Assembly (NCBI GenBank): GCA_038501625.1
Contig: JAZAYU010000012.1
Location: 8,928,001 to 8,992,000, forward strand
Direction of reading: 5' to 3'
DNA from: Corbicula japonica
Lineage: Eukaryota; Mollusca; Bivalvia; Venerida; Cyrenidae
Length of the DNA: 64,000 bases
This document shows, piece by piece, positions 1 to 12,674 of the stretch. Numbering within the stretch: position 1 is the stretch's first letter; the number at the start of each line of letters is the position of its first letter. The position numbers and the translations under genes are program-made. Below the pieces are notes generated by a model that was given only the letters and a program-made list of their open reading frames with translations, made no database searches and was not told the DNA's origin.

Positions 1-994
1 AGCCCTTTTCTACTGAACAAGTGCAATTATTTTAACAAATCTGAAAATTTGGGAAGGGCTGTAATATAAGTTAAAAAAAGTAGATTGGCAAAAAACAGTG
101 AATATAAAAATGATACTCCACAGTTTCAAAAAAGTGAAAATATCAATTTCTTTTTGCTCTATAATTAACTTAATAAATACAAATGAATAAAATTAATAAA
201 ACTCTGTTATAAAATAAATTTCCACAAATAAAAATAATTGAATTTGGATAAATCTCCATTGTTTTAAATAATAGGGGCATCTAAGTTTACCTTTGTTTAT
301 TATAGATTTCAATAAATAAATAATTTAAAAATAAATTTCTACCAATATATTGCATTTTGATATATCTCCATTTTTTTAAATAATAGGGGCAACATAGGTC
401 ACCTTTATTTATTATGGATTTCAATTAATGAATAATTTACAGTCTGAAATTATTTGACAATATTTTCTAGTAACAATATTTGACAGGATATATGCTGCTG
501 GCAATGTCAGCAGCAGATACTATTTTGATAGCAGATTCCCATCCAACTTGGTACAAGATGTTTATCATGCTTTCTCCATGTTTGATAGCAATCAGAACAC
601 TTGCTGTTATGTCCAGGGGATGTCGAAAAGAACATAAACTGTTTGTTTATATTGAAGCATTCAGATTTTTGTCAGCTTAGCTAATGAACTGCAGCAGTTA
701 ATAAAGTTGTTGGTCAGTTATTGTGGACTTAAGCTTCTGGTTAGAGAATATCTTTTAATTAGATTTAGGCCATGTGATAAACAAAGAAGTGTTTTGTTAC
801 GTGGATATGTCAGTTAGTGAAATTCAGTCATTCTGGAAATAAATTGACTTGGATATTTTTTTGTTTAATGTGGTAAGTTTGTTTTTGCTTTACTTAACTT
901 GTGACAAAATTATCTAAAATGTCCAGATGTACATTTATTACTTACTTTAAATTCTAAAAAAAAAAGATATTTTAAATCACTAGATTTTTTAAAA
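1..994. other. AT-rich non-coding stretch
   Basis: No credible coding exon is seen. A short duplicated motif (TCTCCATTnTTTTAAATAATAGGGGC followed by TTTATTATnGATTTCAATnAAT, described in parts) occurs near 254-320 and again near 364-435, about 110 bp apart, so this is a small degenerate tandem duplication. The open frame at 480-680 has no recognisable domain, splice context or codon bias. Confidence 0.5.
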
Positions 995-1295
995 TTAACC
1001 TTATAAGCCCAAAGCAATGCTTATGTCACATTTGCTACCAGTGTTAGATCAGATCAGGCTGTGCATCTGTGCTGATTGGGCAGGTTCTTCACTGTTTGCT
1101 ACTCAGTGAATTCTTTTTTTTTCAAAATGCCCATATTAACAATAAAAAGGACTGGCCTAGAATGAATTGAAAAACTAACTTTATAAATATGGACAAACCC
1201 AAGTCTGCATATGCATCTCCACAGTTTAATCTGGGTCTACACTGTTTGATATTCAGAAAATAAATATTGTTTTTAAGTTTATGTAAAAGGGTTCC
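995..1295. repeat. Family A TTAA-type MITE, diverged copy
   Basis: It starts at TTAACC, ends near AAAAGGGTT, and keeps diverged GTGTTAGATCAGATCAGG and GGGTCTACACTGTTTG core segments typical of family A. It is strongly decayed, so the boundaries are approximate. Confidence 0.5.
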
Positions 1296-1845
1296 CAATA
1301 TGAATTATAATTTTTGATAGAAAGTAGGACCGTGTCATTAACTCTTGCTAGCTGTAACAATCCTTAATTTAGAGGACACGCAGCAGATTCCTGCTTGGGG
1401 TGTGAGTTGGGCGGCAGAAGGGAATGTTATAAGTTGTGAACAGTGATATAGCAGGCTTTTTGTCATAGTCATACTGCGATATTAACATCTCCTCTTTACA
1501 ACGGAGTGCTCTTATCTTAAACTTGTGTCCGAAATACCTTCCTGTCATGAGGATGGGTACCATGTATTCCTTTTTTTTTATTTCGTTATCTTTTACAAAT
1601 GATCAATCGATAATGTATAAGATAGTACGATTTTTTCTACAGAATTTTTATCAATAGTATAAGATAGTATGAGTTTTTCTATATAATTTGTGTTAAATTT
1701 AGCAAACAAAAAAGAAATAATGTTTATTTCCAAACAAAATAATTAAATGTCTTATTTTTTGTATTTTGTTTACTACTTTTCGGCTAATGCCTTCATCAAA
1801 TAACAAAAAAGTTACAAAGAACATTACAGGATATTACAAAAACTG

Positions 1846-1971
1846 ACAGTAGAGAACCAGTCTTGAAACTCTAGTTTGCGATTGGTCAGTTTGAACAGTG
1901 GATTCAACTTCAGCCAATCAGATGCTTGAGTTTGTAGACTAGTCTTCATTCATAGTTTTATGATCTTGGCT
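1846..1971. repeat. Family F foldback element, diverged copy
   Basis: The right arm contains CAGCCAATCAGATGCTTGAG and ends TTTTATGATCTTGG, as in better copies. The left arm (AACCAGTCTTGAAACTCTAG) pairs imperfectly with it. An old copy of the foldback family. Confidence 0.55.
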
Positions 1972-2655
1972 TTGTTCAATTCTTATGGAGCATTGTTTCA
2001 TGATTTTATCTCGGTAAATCTACTGACGAAATTATGTAAATGTTGATCTGATAGCTTGCAATTGTGGTATAATCAAGCAATACCAAATGAAGTTGACACT
2101 TGATTGCTTAATGTGTGCATCGTAAACTGGCTGAATCTGTTGAATAATTGATACGACTTTGGATTGATATTCCTCCCAATGAGCCCTGCATGCGAGATTA
2201 TCGTTCTATGGAGGATTGTTTGCAGTGACAACAACAGCATCTGTCCCTCCATATCGCAGTGTGTGCTGCCTCGCGCCGCCACCTCCAGAGACCTTAAATG
2301 TCAAAAAATGTGTCCTTTACAGGGGGCTGCTTTGCGATCTGATCACCAGTATGAAAGCTTTTGCTTCGGCTGTTGTGGGAAATCGCTAAAGTGAAAATAA
2401 ATTAAATGCATTTATCGAACATTAAGCTAGATCTGTTCTAATTTTTTTTACTTTAACTTGCAGTCACTTTTTAGTATAAAATTTTTGCCAATCTAATTAA
2501 ATTGCTGCTGACTTTTATTTTTATCTCAAGCAACTTTAAACAACTTCGCCCTTTTTAAATTAAATTTTAAGTGCAGATCAATTTATTCCATTTGAACACT
2601 TCGTTAACTGATCTACAGAGCTTTTCCAGATACTTCATTTATTTCCTTGTCTGAT

Positions 2656-2890
2656 TTAACTGTGTACTCCATATATACACATTTGATCACATGTGATCAG
2701 AGTAGATCAAAATCAGCTGGCACATCCATGCCGTCTAGTCACAATCTGCAGGGTTCGTTTTTTTTTTTAAAGTAAGCAAATAAATCAAAAAGTGAGCAGA
2801 TCCTGATCAGATGGCACAGATGTGCTTTCTGATCAGGTTCTACACTGTTCACCGAAGCTATAAAGGGGTATATATGGTGGAAAGGCTTAA
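2656..2890. repeat. Family A TTAA-type MITE
   Basis: TTAACTGTGTACTCCATATA at the left and TATGGTGGAAAGGCTTAA at the right form imperfect terminal inverted repeats, each with the TTAA. The centre carries AGCTGGCACATCCATGCCGT and a complementary half with GATCCTGATCAGATGGCAC. Confidence 0.7.
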
Positions 2891-3599
2891 CAAACATTCT
2901 AGATTTGTCCAAAGGAAATCTCATAACACACATGCATTAGAAAATTAAAAGTTATAATATAGAAAGATATGTTAACATTAACCAGTTCATTAACAAAAAT
3001 TCTAGATTTTGTCAAAGAAAATCTCATAAAACATGCATTAGAAAGTTAAACCTATATAAATAGATAGACTAAAACCAGTTCATTAATAGAGATTCACCTG
3101 ACTGCTTTGATGTTTTATGGGTATGAAATTAAGCAGATGGGCAAATTGTCACATAAATTGAGACAAAGGCGAAACCTTCACACTATATTAAAGAAGTCCA
3201 GTTAAAACCCTTTGGGCAAACATTTTACTAATGGACAATAATGGACCATCTGCAATGTATGTTTTATTGATATATCAATCAAGTCAATATGGTAATTTTT
3301 TCGGTATTTTGCTTTTATAATAATCAGGATATGTGTTATATTTGTTTATTTGTGAAAAACAAACTGATTATTGCATTAAAAGTTGTTGATTATTAATTAC
3401 TGAAGGTGATTGGTTATTTTATTTATGTAATAATATAATTTGGCTATTTATTCAAGCAATAATATAATAATGATTGTTACTAATTGTATTTGACTGTTTT
3501 ATTTATTTTAATAATTGTTGATTATTATTTTTACTTAAGGTATTTGGCTATTTTATTTCTGTCAGTTTTTCTGTATATTGTTCAAAATTTAGTATTCAG

Positions 3600-3694
3600 G
3601 CCCCAAGATTAAATAACTTAGAATGGAAACCAGTCTCAAATCTCAAGGATCTGATTACCTGAAATGGAGACTTATAGCCATTTCATTTTTTTTA
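3600..3694. repeat. Family F foldback element, left half only
   Basis: It begins CCCCAAGATTAAATAACTTA and runs through AACCAGTCTCAAATCTCAAG to the palindrome centre, GAAATGGAGACTTATAGCC, then loses similarity. A truncated copy. Confidence 0.5.
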
Positions 3695-4633
3695 TTGTAT
3701 TCAGAGTAAATCTCAAAATAAACTACCGGTACATGTTAAAAACTGCAGCTGTGACATCTGGTATTCCTTGAAGATTATCTCTTTTGTTAATTTTCAATTT
3801 TCTCCTTAAATGTAATAAAATTTTACCTATTCTAACAAATGATATCATTGAAGGGATTATTTCATAATCTTTTGACATATTATTACTAATCCTTTTAGAC
3901 AATAGCTGTTATGACTGCTCCTTGGATATGCTGGATTAAAGGGATTATCTCCCTTTATTAGATTGCAATCACATTTTAATCACGGCTTATCTTTGCTTAT
4001 CCTTCCGATATCATACAAATACATGTATTTTTTATATGGACAGTGATTTTATAACAAACATGTATGTAATATTTGGGTTATTGTATTTATTATATTTTCT
4101 TGTCTAGATAGAGTTGTCTGACATGTAAAGTTCTTACTCGTTTCTTAATGATAATTACTAAAGAAAAGAAATTACTAAAGAAAAGAGGGAAATTCTTAAA
4201 TGATCCTATTGTTTTTTTAATGTGCTGATTTCATCATGAGTTTTGTTAACAAAATGTCCACACATGTTTATTCCTCTATTGTCTTTAAAAATGTGAAGAT
4301 ATCGCATATCATATTTCGACAATGTAGGTCTTTCTTTGTATTCACTGAAAACATTCATGCTTTTGTTTTCATTTGAAATGCATTGTTTTTGTTTGAAAAT
4401 TCCGTCTTAAGTGATATGAATTAGTGATTGAAAGGTGTCGTAATTTCTTACGCTTGTTCGTGCTTGTTACTTTCTTTATTGAAAGACGGCAAATATTAAT
4501 ACAGGATCCCTGTTAGACTACTGCGAAGTTTTTGCTTTCTTGCATACCGGATAAGTATTTCCGCGTGTTTTACCGGGGAAAGAAAATCTCATCTTTTCCC
4601 TAGGGAAAAGATAACGTTCGCGTGCTACACGAG

Positions 4634-4686
4634 TGACGTCACGTCATCAAATATCTGACGTAATTTATTCAAGTCAGTGACGTTAT
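4634..4686. promoter_or_regulatory. cluster of CRE-like TGACG motifs
   Basis: A perfect palindromic TGACGTCA lies at 4634-4641, immediately followed by CGTCA, and two further TGACGT motifs lie within 50 bp. The block is locally GC-richer than its surroundings. TGACGTCA is the consensus CREB/ATF site. No gene start is recognised next to it, so any function is inference and chance or repeat origin remains possible. Confidence 0.25.
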
Positions 4687-4794
4687 TTAGAAAATATGAT
4701 TTACGTTAACGTCAATATTTCAGCGTAAGGAAACAAAATTTTGTTTGAATACATATACACAAATGTTATGAACAGTAAAAGGTATGCAAGAAAA

Positions 4795-4948
4795 AGTATC
4801 TTGCATGGGACATTCGGTAAAGATAGAAAAATCTGTCACCTCGGGTGAACTGTTTTGGCGGGAACTCGGCAGAGCCTCGTTCCCGCAAAACAGTTCCCCC
4901 TCGGTGACAGATTTTTCTATCTTCACCTCACACTCATGCAAGATACTT
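4795..4948. repeat. 154-bp foldback element (third palindromic family)
   Basis: Nested complementary blocks run inwards: AGTATCTTGCATG with CATGCAAGATACT, AAGATAGAAAAATCTGTCAC with its perfect complement, then GAACTGTTTTG...CGGGAAC with GTTCCCGCAAAACAGTTC. The unit can fold into one hairpin. It gives mirror-image open frames on both strands, which are by-products and not genes. Sequence is unrelated to families A and F. Confidence 0.75.
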
Positions 4949-5882
4949 ATATTCATAAATGTTTTCATTAAATCTTTGTCTCATCATAAAGTTGATTTGA
5001 AAACAAAAGCAAACCAAAAACATATCAAAACAGACACATTGTAAATTGTTTATCAACGTTAATTAAAGTCTTAATTACCCCCCAATTTTATTGCACTTAA
5101 TATTACGGTTGCTAAAACGGCAAATGGTTTATCATGTAAAAACCAGAAACTGAATTATTGTAAATAATTTTATGTCTTTTTATACAGGGGTGACCTGACT
5201 ACGTCTGGGCAAACTTAATCATTAAATTTAACTTTACATACTTACTTTGACTGGCTAAAATGACAATTATGGTTGTTTTTGAAATAAACATTAAATTAAC
5301 AGTTATCTCCCTTAAAGATTTGGAATTTATTTGCTGAAAACTGCTGCCTTTCGTATTTTGTATTTTTCCTTTTAAATAATATATTTTGGAATTTTAAGTG
5401 GACACAGAAGATCAAAAGAAAGGCAGATTGGCTCTGCATTAAATATGTGAGAAAAATGATAAAGGGAGATAATTCAATTAGTGGAATAAACTCTGGATTA
5501 AACTGTGTGTACAGAAGGAATACAATTATAGCAATCAGGCTAGTGTTAAAAGGATTATTGTTTTCAAAGCAGACAGTTTTACTTCTGAAGAATAAATAAT
5601 CATATAATATTGTTGTTTTGCTGGCAGTCTACGCCAGAAGTGGGAAATTCACCACAATTGTGTAATAATGTAACACTGTTTCTAGTTTTTACAACATGTC
5701 TATTTTCTCACTTAATCTGTCAATTTCTTTCTACTGTATTTGTACAATACAGCTTTGTGCTGATCTGGATTGACACGTTCCTGTGAAGCTGCGATAATAA
5801 AGCAGGAGCAATGGTGTGAATGGTAGGGCCAAGGGCATTAAGGATTTTCATTCCATCTCGTCTCGTACAAGTTTTTGGAAAT

Positions 5883-6042
5883 CATATTTTCTAGGACACT
5901 TGCAAAAAGCGGTTGTGCTCTGTATTTTTTTAATTAAGATAAATATTTTCTTGGACACTTGCTAAAAGCAATTGTGCTCTCTATTTTTTTAAGATAATAT
6001 TTTCTTGGACTCAAGCAAAAAAACCCAGCTGAGCTCTGTATT
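5883..6042. repeat. short tandem repeat, about 57 bp x 3
   Basis: ATATTTTCTTGGACACTTGC followed by AAAAGC..TTGTGCTCTnTATTTTTTTAA recurs at about 5884, 5942 and 5998. The third unit is the most diverged. Confidence 0.7.
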
Positions 6043-6635
6043 TGTAAAAATATTAATTCAGTGTTTATGGAATACTTTGGTGAGTGCAGTGCATTTTTAT
6101 ATTTTATAATAAGTTCTTCACTTAAAAAAGGGGGAAATATTTTGTTAATACATGTAGTAACTTATTTATTTATGATTTTTTTTTTGTGAAACTTTTCACA
6201 CATTGACATCTTGTCACACTTTATCAAAATTACTTTTCGTTTTTATAATATTTTTTTGATAATATTTATGTGTAACATAAATTTGTACAGTTTTCACTCC
6301 TTAGTATATTATAATTGATTTAAGTCATGACCTTTTCCACATAAACCTTAAATAGTTTCTTTAAATGGATAAATACTTCCCTTATGATTTGTTTTTCAAA
6401 ATATTGTTAAGTCCTTTTAAATGAGGCTGAAGGTATGCGTTCCATTCTGGGGTGAAGTGACTGTCTCTTTATTATATTCAGAAAAGATGTGCTGTCACAT
6501 ACTTGCATAGCAATGAACAATATTTTTGGGACAGACACACGAGTTTGAATATTAATTATATATGAAGTTCCAGTTTATAGCATGGGTCACTTTGGCTAAC
6601 CCTTTAATATAATTGCAGTATCATTATATTTCGTA

Positions 6636-6850
6636 AGTGTTAAATTTTCACTTATTTTGTTTTAAGTGAAGTGTGCGAAATCAAATCCTAGCAAATAAAA
6701 ATATTGAATATCTTACCCAATCAAAATAATACGAGTGTATAAATTATTTAATACCTGTGCCCGAAAATGTCATTTGTGCGTTGTGTGTAAAATTTGATCA
6801 TTGCGAAATTCAATGAATCTGCAGTACCCAGTGAATGTACTTATTGGTAC
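6636..6850. repeat. dispersed repeat, related copy at 33,115-33,350
   Basis: Shares ordered blocks with the later copy: a GTGCGnAAATCAAA-CC-AGC stretch, GTCATTTGTGC followed by TTnTGnnTnAAATTT, and a CGnAAnTTnAATGAAT end. Class unknown; no terminal repeats identified. Confidence 0.5.
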
Positions 6851-7637
6851 ATTTTAGGACCTGTTGTGAATGAATTTTAGTGCATTTAATTAAGTAACTC
6901 TAAAAGAACTTCTGTGACATCTTAAATATATTCAGTTGTATGTTGTGCAGGAATTTTAAATCACATTTACCAGTACTTTGTTTATATGTTTCTTATAGAT
7001 GTACAGTTTAAGTGATAAATTTGATATTTTAAAAACACTTAATATAATTTAATAACACTTTTCATCCTTATATGTAATTAGCCACTTTTAAGAAGTTTCA
7101 TGTAGGAAATTTTGAAGCTGGCTTAGTTTTGGTATGTTTGAAATTTCTGTATTTATATTTAAATTTAAAAAAATCATAAACTATTACAATTTTACTTAAA
7201 ATTAATGATGATAATCAACAAATGGATTTACTCTGAAATAGTTGGGAATGATTTATTTCCTAGCGCACAGTTATGTTAAAAGATGTCCACAGGGGAGGAA
7301 CGTGTTGAATCACCATGACTGACCATCTAGCGTCACTGACCATACAGGAAGAGGGAGGTACATTGCATTGTGGGGAAACACAACGTTCTGCTAATGAACG
7401 GGTTTAGACAGCTATCTAAATTGATTCTATTCAGCTTTGTAAATTGGATGAATTTGGAGATGAAAATAATTATAAATGTTGGACATTGATTTATGAAGCC
7501 CAGGGCTTGCACTTTTGAGCGTCAGATGACATGTATTTATTTGTGATTAAGTCAAAAGATATCTGCTTGGAGTGGACAACGCATGTCAGTGTGGATTTAT
7601 GCTTGATAAATGTCCCCCATTCGCAAAATTAACTTTC

Positions 7638-7757
7638 TTTAAATTTTAAGTGTAGTTTTTGGTTACAGGTGTTTGAAAACATAATTTTTAAGTCTTAAAT
7701 TTTAAGTGTAGTTTTCGGTTACAGATGTTTCAAAAACATAATTTTTAAGTCTTAAAA
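7638..7757. repeat. tandem duplication, about 57 bp x 2
   Basis: TTAAATTTTAAGTGTAGTTT then GGTTACAG and AAACATAATTTTTAAGTCTT occur twice in succession with few differences, indicating a relatively young local duplication. Confidence 0.75.
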
Positions 7758-7947
7758 ATGTGAGTTTTCTTCGGCTCGATTAGTATGTGTGTTTTTTATT
7801 CTTTGTTTGAGACTTATAATATAGAATTGAAGTATCATAAAAACTAGTTTTGCATAACCATTAATTAATCAAACTGAGTGGTATATTTTATTATACCTGT
7901 CATGTTTGATATCTTTTTTATAGGTCCCTCCTCATCTCTGTTTTTCT

Positions 7948-8532
7948 TTAACCCTTTTCTGATGGGTTATGGCTGATAATCCATTGGTGAATAAGGAAGA
8001 TCCATCTGTGTGGTCTGATCAGGATCTATACTGTTTGTTTTTTATTCTTTAGGTTATTTCTGACCAAGAAGTGACCAGTGTAGATCCAGATTAGATTTTT
8101 TTTTTTTTTTTGGGGCGTTCACCTTTTCGGCGTGTAAGCGTGGTGCTGCGCTTTTTGGATTGCGCTTTTTGGATAGGAGACCGCCATATTGCAGGCTCAG
8201 CACCTCCGACTTCGGATCTCCTTGCGGGTCCTCCTATACCGACACCCGCCGAATCAGTCGTAATGCTAACCCTTACACCCTGAGCGCCAAGGAGGGAAGC
8301 CATTACTACCATTTTTAAAGTCTTTGGTATGACCCGGCCGGGGATCGAACCCACGACCTCCCAGTCCGGAAGCGGACGCTCTACCTACTGAGCTAACCGG
8401 GCTGGTATCCAGATTAGATGACAGGGATGTACCAGCTGATCTGCAGGGCAGATGGCAAAATGCTAGCTGATCTGGATCTACACTGGTTACACACATGATC
8501 AAACCCATATGCATGAAGTGAAGGGTTGGTTA
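7948..8532. repeat. Family A TTAA-type MITE interrupted by a SINE
   Basis: The left end is TTAACCCTTTTCTGATGGG and the right end is near GAAGTGAAGGGTTGGTTA. The normal internal order (GGATCTATACTGTTTG, TTAGGTTATTTCTGACCAAG, ACCAGTGTAGATCCAGAT) is broken at the last block by the SINE at 8097-8406 and resumes after it. The host element is therefore older than the SINE. Confidence 0.75.
8097..8406 (-). mobile_element. tRNA-derived SINE with poly(A) tail and 13-bp target duplication
   Basis: Read on the minus strand, the element opens with a tRNA-like head (about 8404-8331) carrying an A box TAGCTCAGTAGG, a perfect D stem GCTC/GAGC, and a B box GGTTCGATCCC. A body of about 215 bp follows, ending in a poly(A) tail seen as the T run at 8097-8111. 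It is flanked by perfect direct repeats ATCCAGATTAGAT at 8084-8096 and 8407-8419, the hallmark of LINE-mediated insertion. The acceptor and T stems of the head are imperfect, so it is not a working tRNA. A D-loop-to-anticodon reading suggests CCG in the loop, but that is uncertain. The partner LINE is not in this window. Confidence 0.92.
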
Positions 8533-9276
8533 GGTAAAGGTAAAATAACCCATGTTTATTGAGTAAAGGGTTAAATAAAAGAAATCATGCATTTTGTGAA
8601 TGGCTTAAATAGCATCCAATGCCTCCCCCATCCCCTAGCCTCTATTTTACCCCGAAACACAAATATTGATTGACAGCAACAATTGCCGTGACCATCAGAT
8701 ATTCTGACTGCCATAGAATGATGTCAGTGTTGTAACACAACCAACAATTTTCAAAATTATCAAATGTCAAACTCAATAGAAAAATTTCAAAACATTAGAC
8801 AATACACTAAAAACAGACATTCAGTCCCAGACCTGTGGGCCCTTAAACTGATGAGAAAAGTCTAAGTTTATGAAAGCACCCGCCTAGACACTGCAATTTT
8901 CTCACCCTATGTTTGTACTGGGTAAAGGACTGTTTTGCCAGACACTGTTATTTTCTTATTATCAACTGGTAGGGATTTTCCTGTGTGTTGTAATATTAAT
9001 TGGTTTCAGAGCTGGTTTAATTAAATTTAATGATGTTGGGAAAAATTTAAAATGACGTAAATAATTGTTAATTACTGCTTCGAGCTAACATCAGCTGTTT
9101 TCATTCCACATTGTCTGCTTCCTATCAAAAAGTTGGTTTTGTTTGATTTTTTTAAATCAGTTTTTGACTGAAGTTAATCAAATTGCCAGTCGTGACTTGT
9201 GTTAAAAGATGACAGATTACTTTTATAAATTTTCAAATTGAATGACCATCAGAGAATTAATTCTTAAGATTTAAAG

Positions 9277-9670
9277 AATGGATTATTTCAACAATATAAA
9301 ATAGGCTTAGTCTGTTTAACATCTCTAATTCATTTTTAATCACTTTTTAAAGTTTCAAATAAATTTCAATTTAGATTTTTTGAAAATTGTTAAATTTTTG
9401 GAGTTACTAAAATAACTTGATTTTTTCAACAATATAATATAAGCTTAGTGTGTTGAACATCAGTAATCTATTTTTAAGCACTTTTTTTTAAAGTTTACAG
9501 GAAATTTCAATTTAAATTTTAGAAAATTTGTGAAAATTTTTTTATGACTAAAATACTTTGTTTCCCATCTCTTTGCCATATAGTTTCAGAATTTTGAACT
9601 TTCCAGTAAATTTTCAATTTAAATTTAAAAAAAATTGGTAAATTTTTGAAGTTACTAAAATACTTGTTTC
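9277..9670. repeat. degenerate tandem repeat, about 140 bp x 3
   Basis: Blocks TTTCAACAATATAA...AGGCTTAGT, CACTTTTTAAAGTTT, AATTTCAATTTA and GnTACTAAAATACTT recur in the same order about every 140 bp. The third unit lacks the first block. Very AT-rich and old. Confidence 0.55.
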
Positions 9671-10099
9671 ACTTCTCCCAACCATATCATTTCAGAAGAT
9701 AGTTAAGCCAGAGCAAGTTTTTGATGTAAATAAACACAGGATTTATTTATTCTTGTTTGATGTTAAGGTTGACCCTTTGGTATGTCAAGAGAAAAGCATA
9801 TATGTCCTGATTTTAATCCTTGGAGATTTTCGAACCTCCGTGTGAAGTTTCAAGTAGTTATTCCGGTCTTTGAAACTTTCCTTAAATATACATCAATAAT
9901 TATTTATCACGGATTTTGCTGTCAATCTTGAGCCTCTATTTGGATTGTACAGGCTCACTATGGATGTGCGAATTCATCGTGGGCTGACATTTATTGGTAG
10001 CATATTTTATTAAGTTTCAAGAGCTACTAATATTCGCTGTTTGCAGAGATAAAAGTGGGCCATTGAGATTGAAGGAATGGTATCTTTTGTAGACTACAA

Positions 10100-10271
10100 T
10101 TAACAGCCGATCTGATCAGGATCTGCACTGGTCGCATTTTGGTCAGAAATAAGCTAAGGAATCATAAAGTAACATTGCAGATCCTGATCAGACTGCACAG
10201 ATCTGCTGGCTGATCTGGATCTACACTGTTTGCCCATGCCATTAAGGTGTGTATGTGGAGGAAAGGGTTAA
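10100..10271. repeat. Family A TTAA-type MITE, 5'-truncated
   Basis: The right end, TGGAGGAAAGGGTTAA, is canonical. The interior keeps GATCTGCACTGGTCGCATTT and GATCTGGATCTACACTGTTT. The left terminal block is missing, although a TTAA occurs at 10,100. Confidence 0.65.
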
Positions 10272-10398
10272 ATGAGTGTTTGGATCTTCATTTTTTCTGG
10301 ATGATTAGTGGAAAACAAGTACATGCAGTTGTGAATGTATTATACTAATCTTAATTTGCATTTTTTGGCACATCTTTGAGCTGTGAAAGAACCTTAGC

Positions 10399-10468
10399 TG
10401 AAGATTATAAAACTGAGATTTGAAACCAGCCTCAATTTTCTAGCATCTGATAGGCTGAAATGGCGATT
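10399..10468. repeat. Family F foldback element, left half only
   Basis: GAAGATTATAAAACTGAGAT through AGCATCTGATAGGCTGAAAT matches one arm of the family up to the palindrome centre. Confidence 0.5.
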
Positions 10469-10554
10469 TAGATTAGGAATAGACTTGGGTCAATATATTT
10501 TATATTGTGCTGTTTTTTTTTCCTATGAAATGTTTCCTCATTTGTTACCAAATT

Positions 10555-10757
10555 TTCATTTGTAGCCAATCTATATCATTTGCAGCCAAAATTTTCCTCA
10601 TTTGCAACTGAAATCTTTCTTCTTCGCAGCCAAAATCTTCCTCCTACGCAGCCTAAATCTCTTATTTGTGTTAAAACGTCCCTCAGATGCAGCCAAAATC
10701 TCTCTAATTTGCAGCCAAAACTCCCATTTATTTTGCCTAAATCCTACATTTGCAGTT
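10555..10757. repeat. degenerate minisatellite around GCAGCCAAAATCTTCCTCAT
   Basis: About eight variants of a 20-25 bp unit (TTTGCAGCCAAAATCTTCCT) follow one another. The open frames here, rich in repeated QPKS/AAKI-like residues, are translations of the satellite and not proteins. Confidence 0.7.
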
Positions 10758-11945
10758 TGTAGTGGTTTTGATTGTCTAAAAATTAACCATCTATTTCATT
10801 CCTTTAGTGAAATAATGATATATCTCCTTCATATTTTAACTGACTTCACACTAAGGTGATGATATATCCAACTCTGACTAGCCCACATAATCTAGCAACC
10901 TGTGATAGTTGATGTCTGCTGTCACCATAGTCACCAACAAGCTGGATGAACATTCATTTAACCCTGATTTGTCCCTCATAAATGTTTCAATTAAGTTACC
11001 AATTTTTTCAAATCTTTTCGGCTACCTGCGGTGAATTTGAATAAGTGTCAATTTTTCCTTGACAAGGGCAAAATTAATGACCTTGGCTTGAATGCATGCT
11101 TCTACTTATAAACAGGTCAGAAAGCAAGCTAAAGATTTGCAGTGTTAAGACCTAGGTGCTGAAAAAATTCACGGTCAAATTTGGCTAATTAGTTTTGTGT
11201 TGAAATTCTTCATGTTTTGTTTGTGATTCAGTTTATAGTTTTTGGAGGGAAGTAAAAAGCTGATTTCCCCTTTTACATGAAAGAAAAAATACTATGTGAT
11301 TAATTTATGTGTGTGAAAGTAAAAAATAGCAGAAATTTATTGGTTTCACTCATGTAAATTTTCTTGTTTAGTAAAGTCAATACGACTCTGTCCCCATAAT
11401 CATATAAAGTCAGCAACATTAAAATTGATAGGGCTAGCATAATGAAAGGGTCATTCTCAAATATTGACATTCGTTCCTTGGTTGAGACAATATTAATTAA
11501 TGGTCGTTTATTTCCAACTGTTCAAAGAAGATAATTCACTCCATTTACAATAATACCAATCGTTGGTCAGTTCTCTACCACACGAATATTGCACAAAGAC
11601 GGAAATATTTTCTTAGATTGGCAGAGGGACAATCTAACTGATCTGTTTAGAGGGTATGGGGATATTTGACAACATGGCGGCTAATACGAGAGAACAATGA
11701 AACGCATTAAGAGCATGCACTCCATGCATATTGATATTGTGGAAAAACAATCAAGTAAATGTCTTGGAGCATTAGATATTCCATCAGATATGTTTAAAGA
11801 AAGAGATGAGCCAATATGATATGTCCGAGCATGCCAGTGCAATAAATGGGATCCCCGGGATCATTTACCAAAAGTGTCAAAAGCCAGCAAGTGCGGCTAA
11901 TTCAGACGAAAATCACAAAAAAAGAATTTGCTATAAATCATAACA

Positions 11946-12010
11946 ATTTTGAATATATTTATAATATATTATATAATGATATAATATTATAAATAATATA
12001 ATATAAAATA
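11946..12010. repeat. AT dinucleotide-like low-complexity tract
   Basis: Almost pure A/T, made of ATAATATTATA-type words. Low complexity only. Confidence 0.6.
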
Positions 12011-12674
12011 AAATTTAAGATTATTTGTTTTTTTTTCAATTAGTGCAAGACTAGTGATAACCCATTAGTTTGCAAGATGTGTCAAAACGCAACAAATGCC
12101 ATGAGACGAAAATAAAGAAAAGTCAAAACACAAAAAAATCAACACAATTTCTATATATTTGCAATAAATCATTCTTCTAAGTCGTATTCTAATTTTTCAT
12201 ATTTTACGCCTATTTGATGACAAAGTATATTTTTGCTATAATAATATTTCTATGGTTACTGCATTGACTTCAGACTGATCCTGTTTTCTGCTTCACTTCA
12301 AATGTAATCCATGCCACCTGGGACATTGGACTCTGTCGGAGAAATGATTTATGTTTTATATCAAACTTTGCTACCTTGCATTTTATTTGCACAGTTGTTT
12401 TCTGTTTGAGTAGGTTTCGGGATTTAGAATGGTTTAATCATTTGTAATGTTCCATACAAAGTCATTTTCGATGAACGATTGCACAAAACCGCATGACAAG
12501 TTGTGATATTTTACGATATATCAATATTTCATGGTTATTAAATGCTCCAACAAATGGCGCATTCTCACTTCTGTGATGTGCCTTTCATACACAAATATTG
12601 ACTATTTACCAGACGGAAAATATCAGCTAACCAGTAGCTTTGGGAGTATTGTGCTATTTACTTTTTCAGACAAG

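Noticed and set aside
480..680. Plus-strand open frame of 66 codons
   Set aside because: No domain, no splice context and no similarity that I recognise; ordinary length for AT-rich DNA.
2073..2394. Locally GC-richer segment with overlapping open frames on both strands
   Set aside because: Could be an unknown exon, but no clear acceptor/donor pair with a conserved-looking frame was found.
8091..8514. Two minus-strand open frames of more than 80 codons
   Set aside because: They are translations of the SINE at 8,097-8,406 and its flank.
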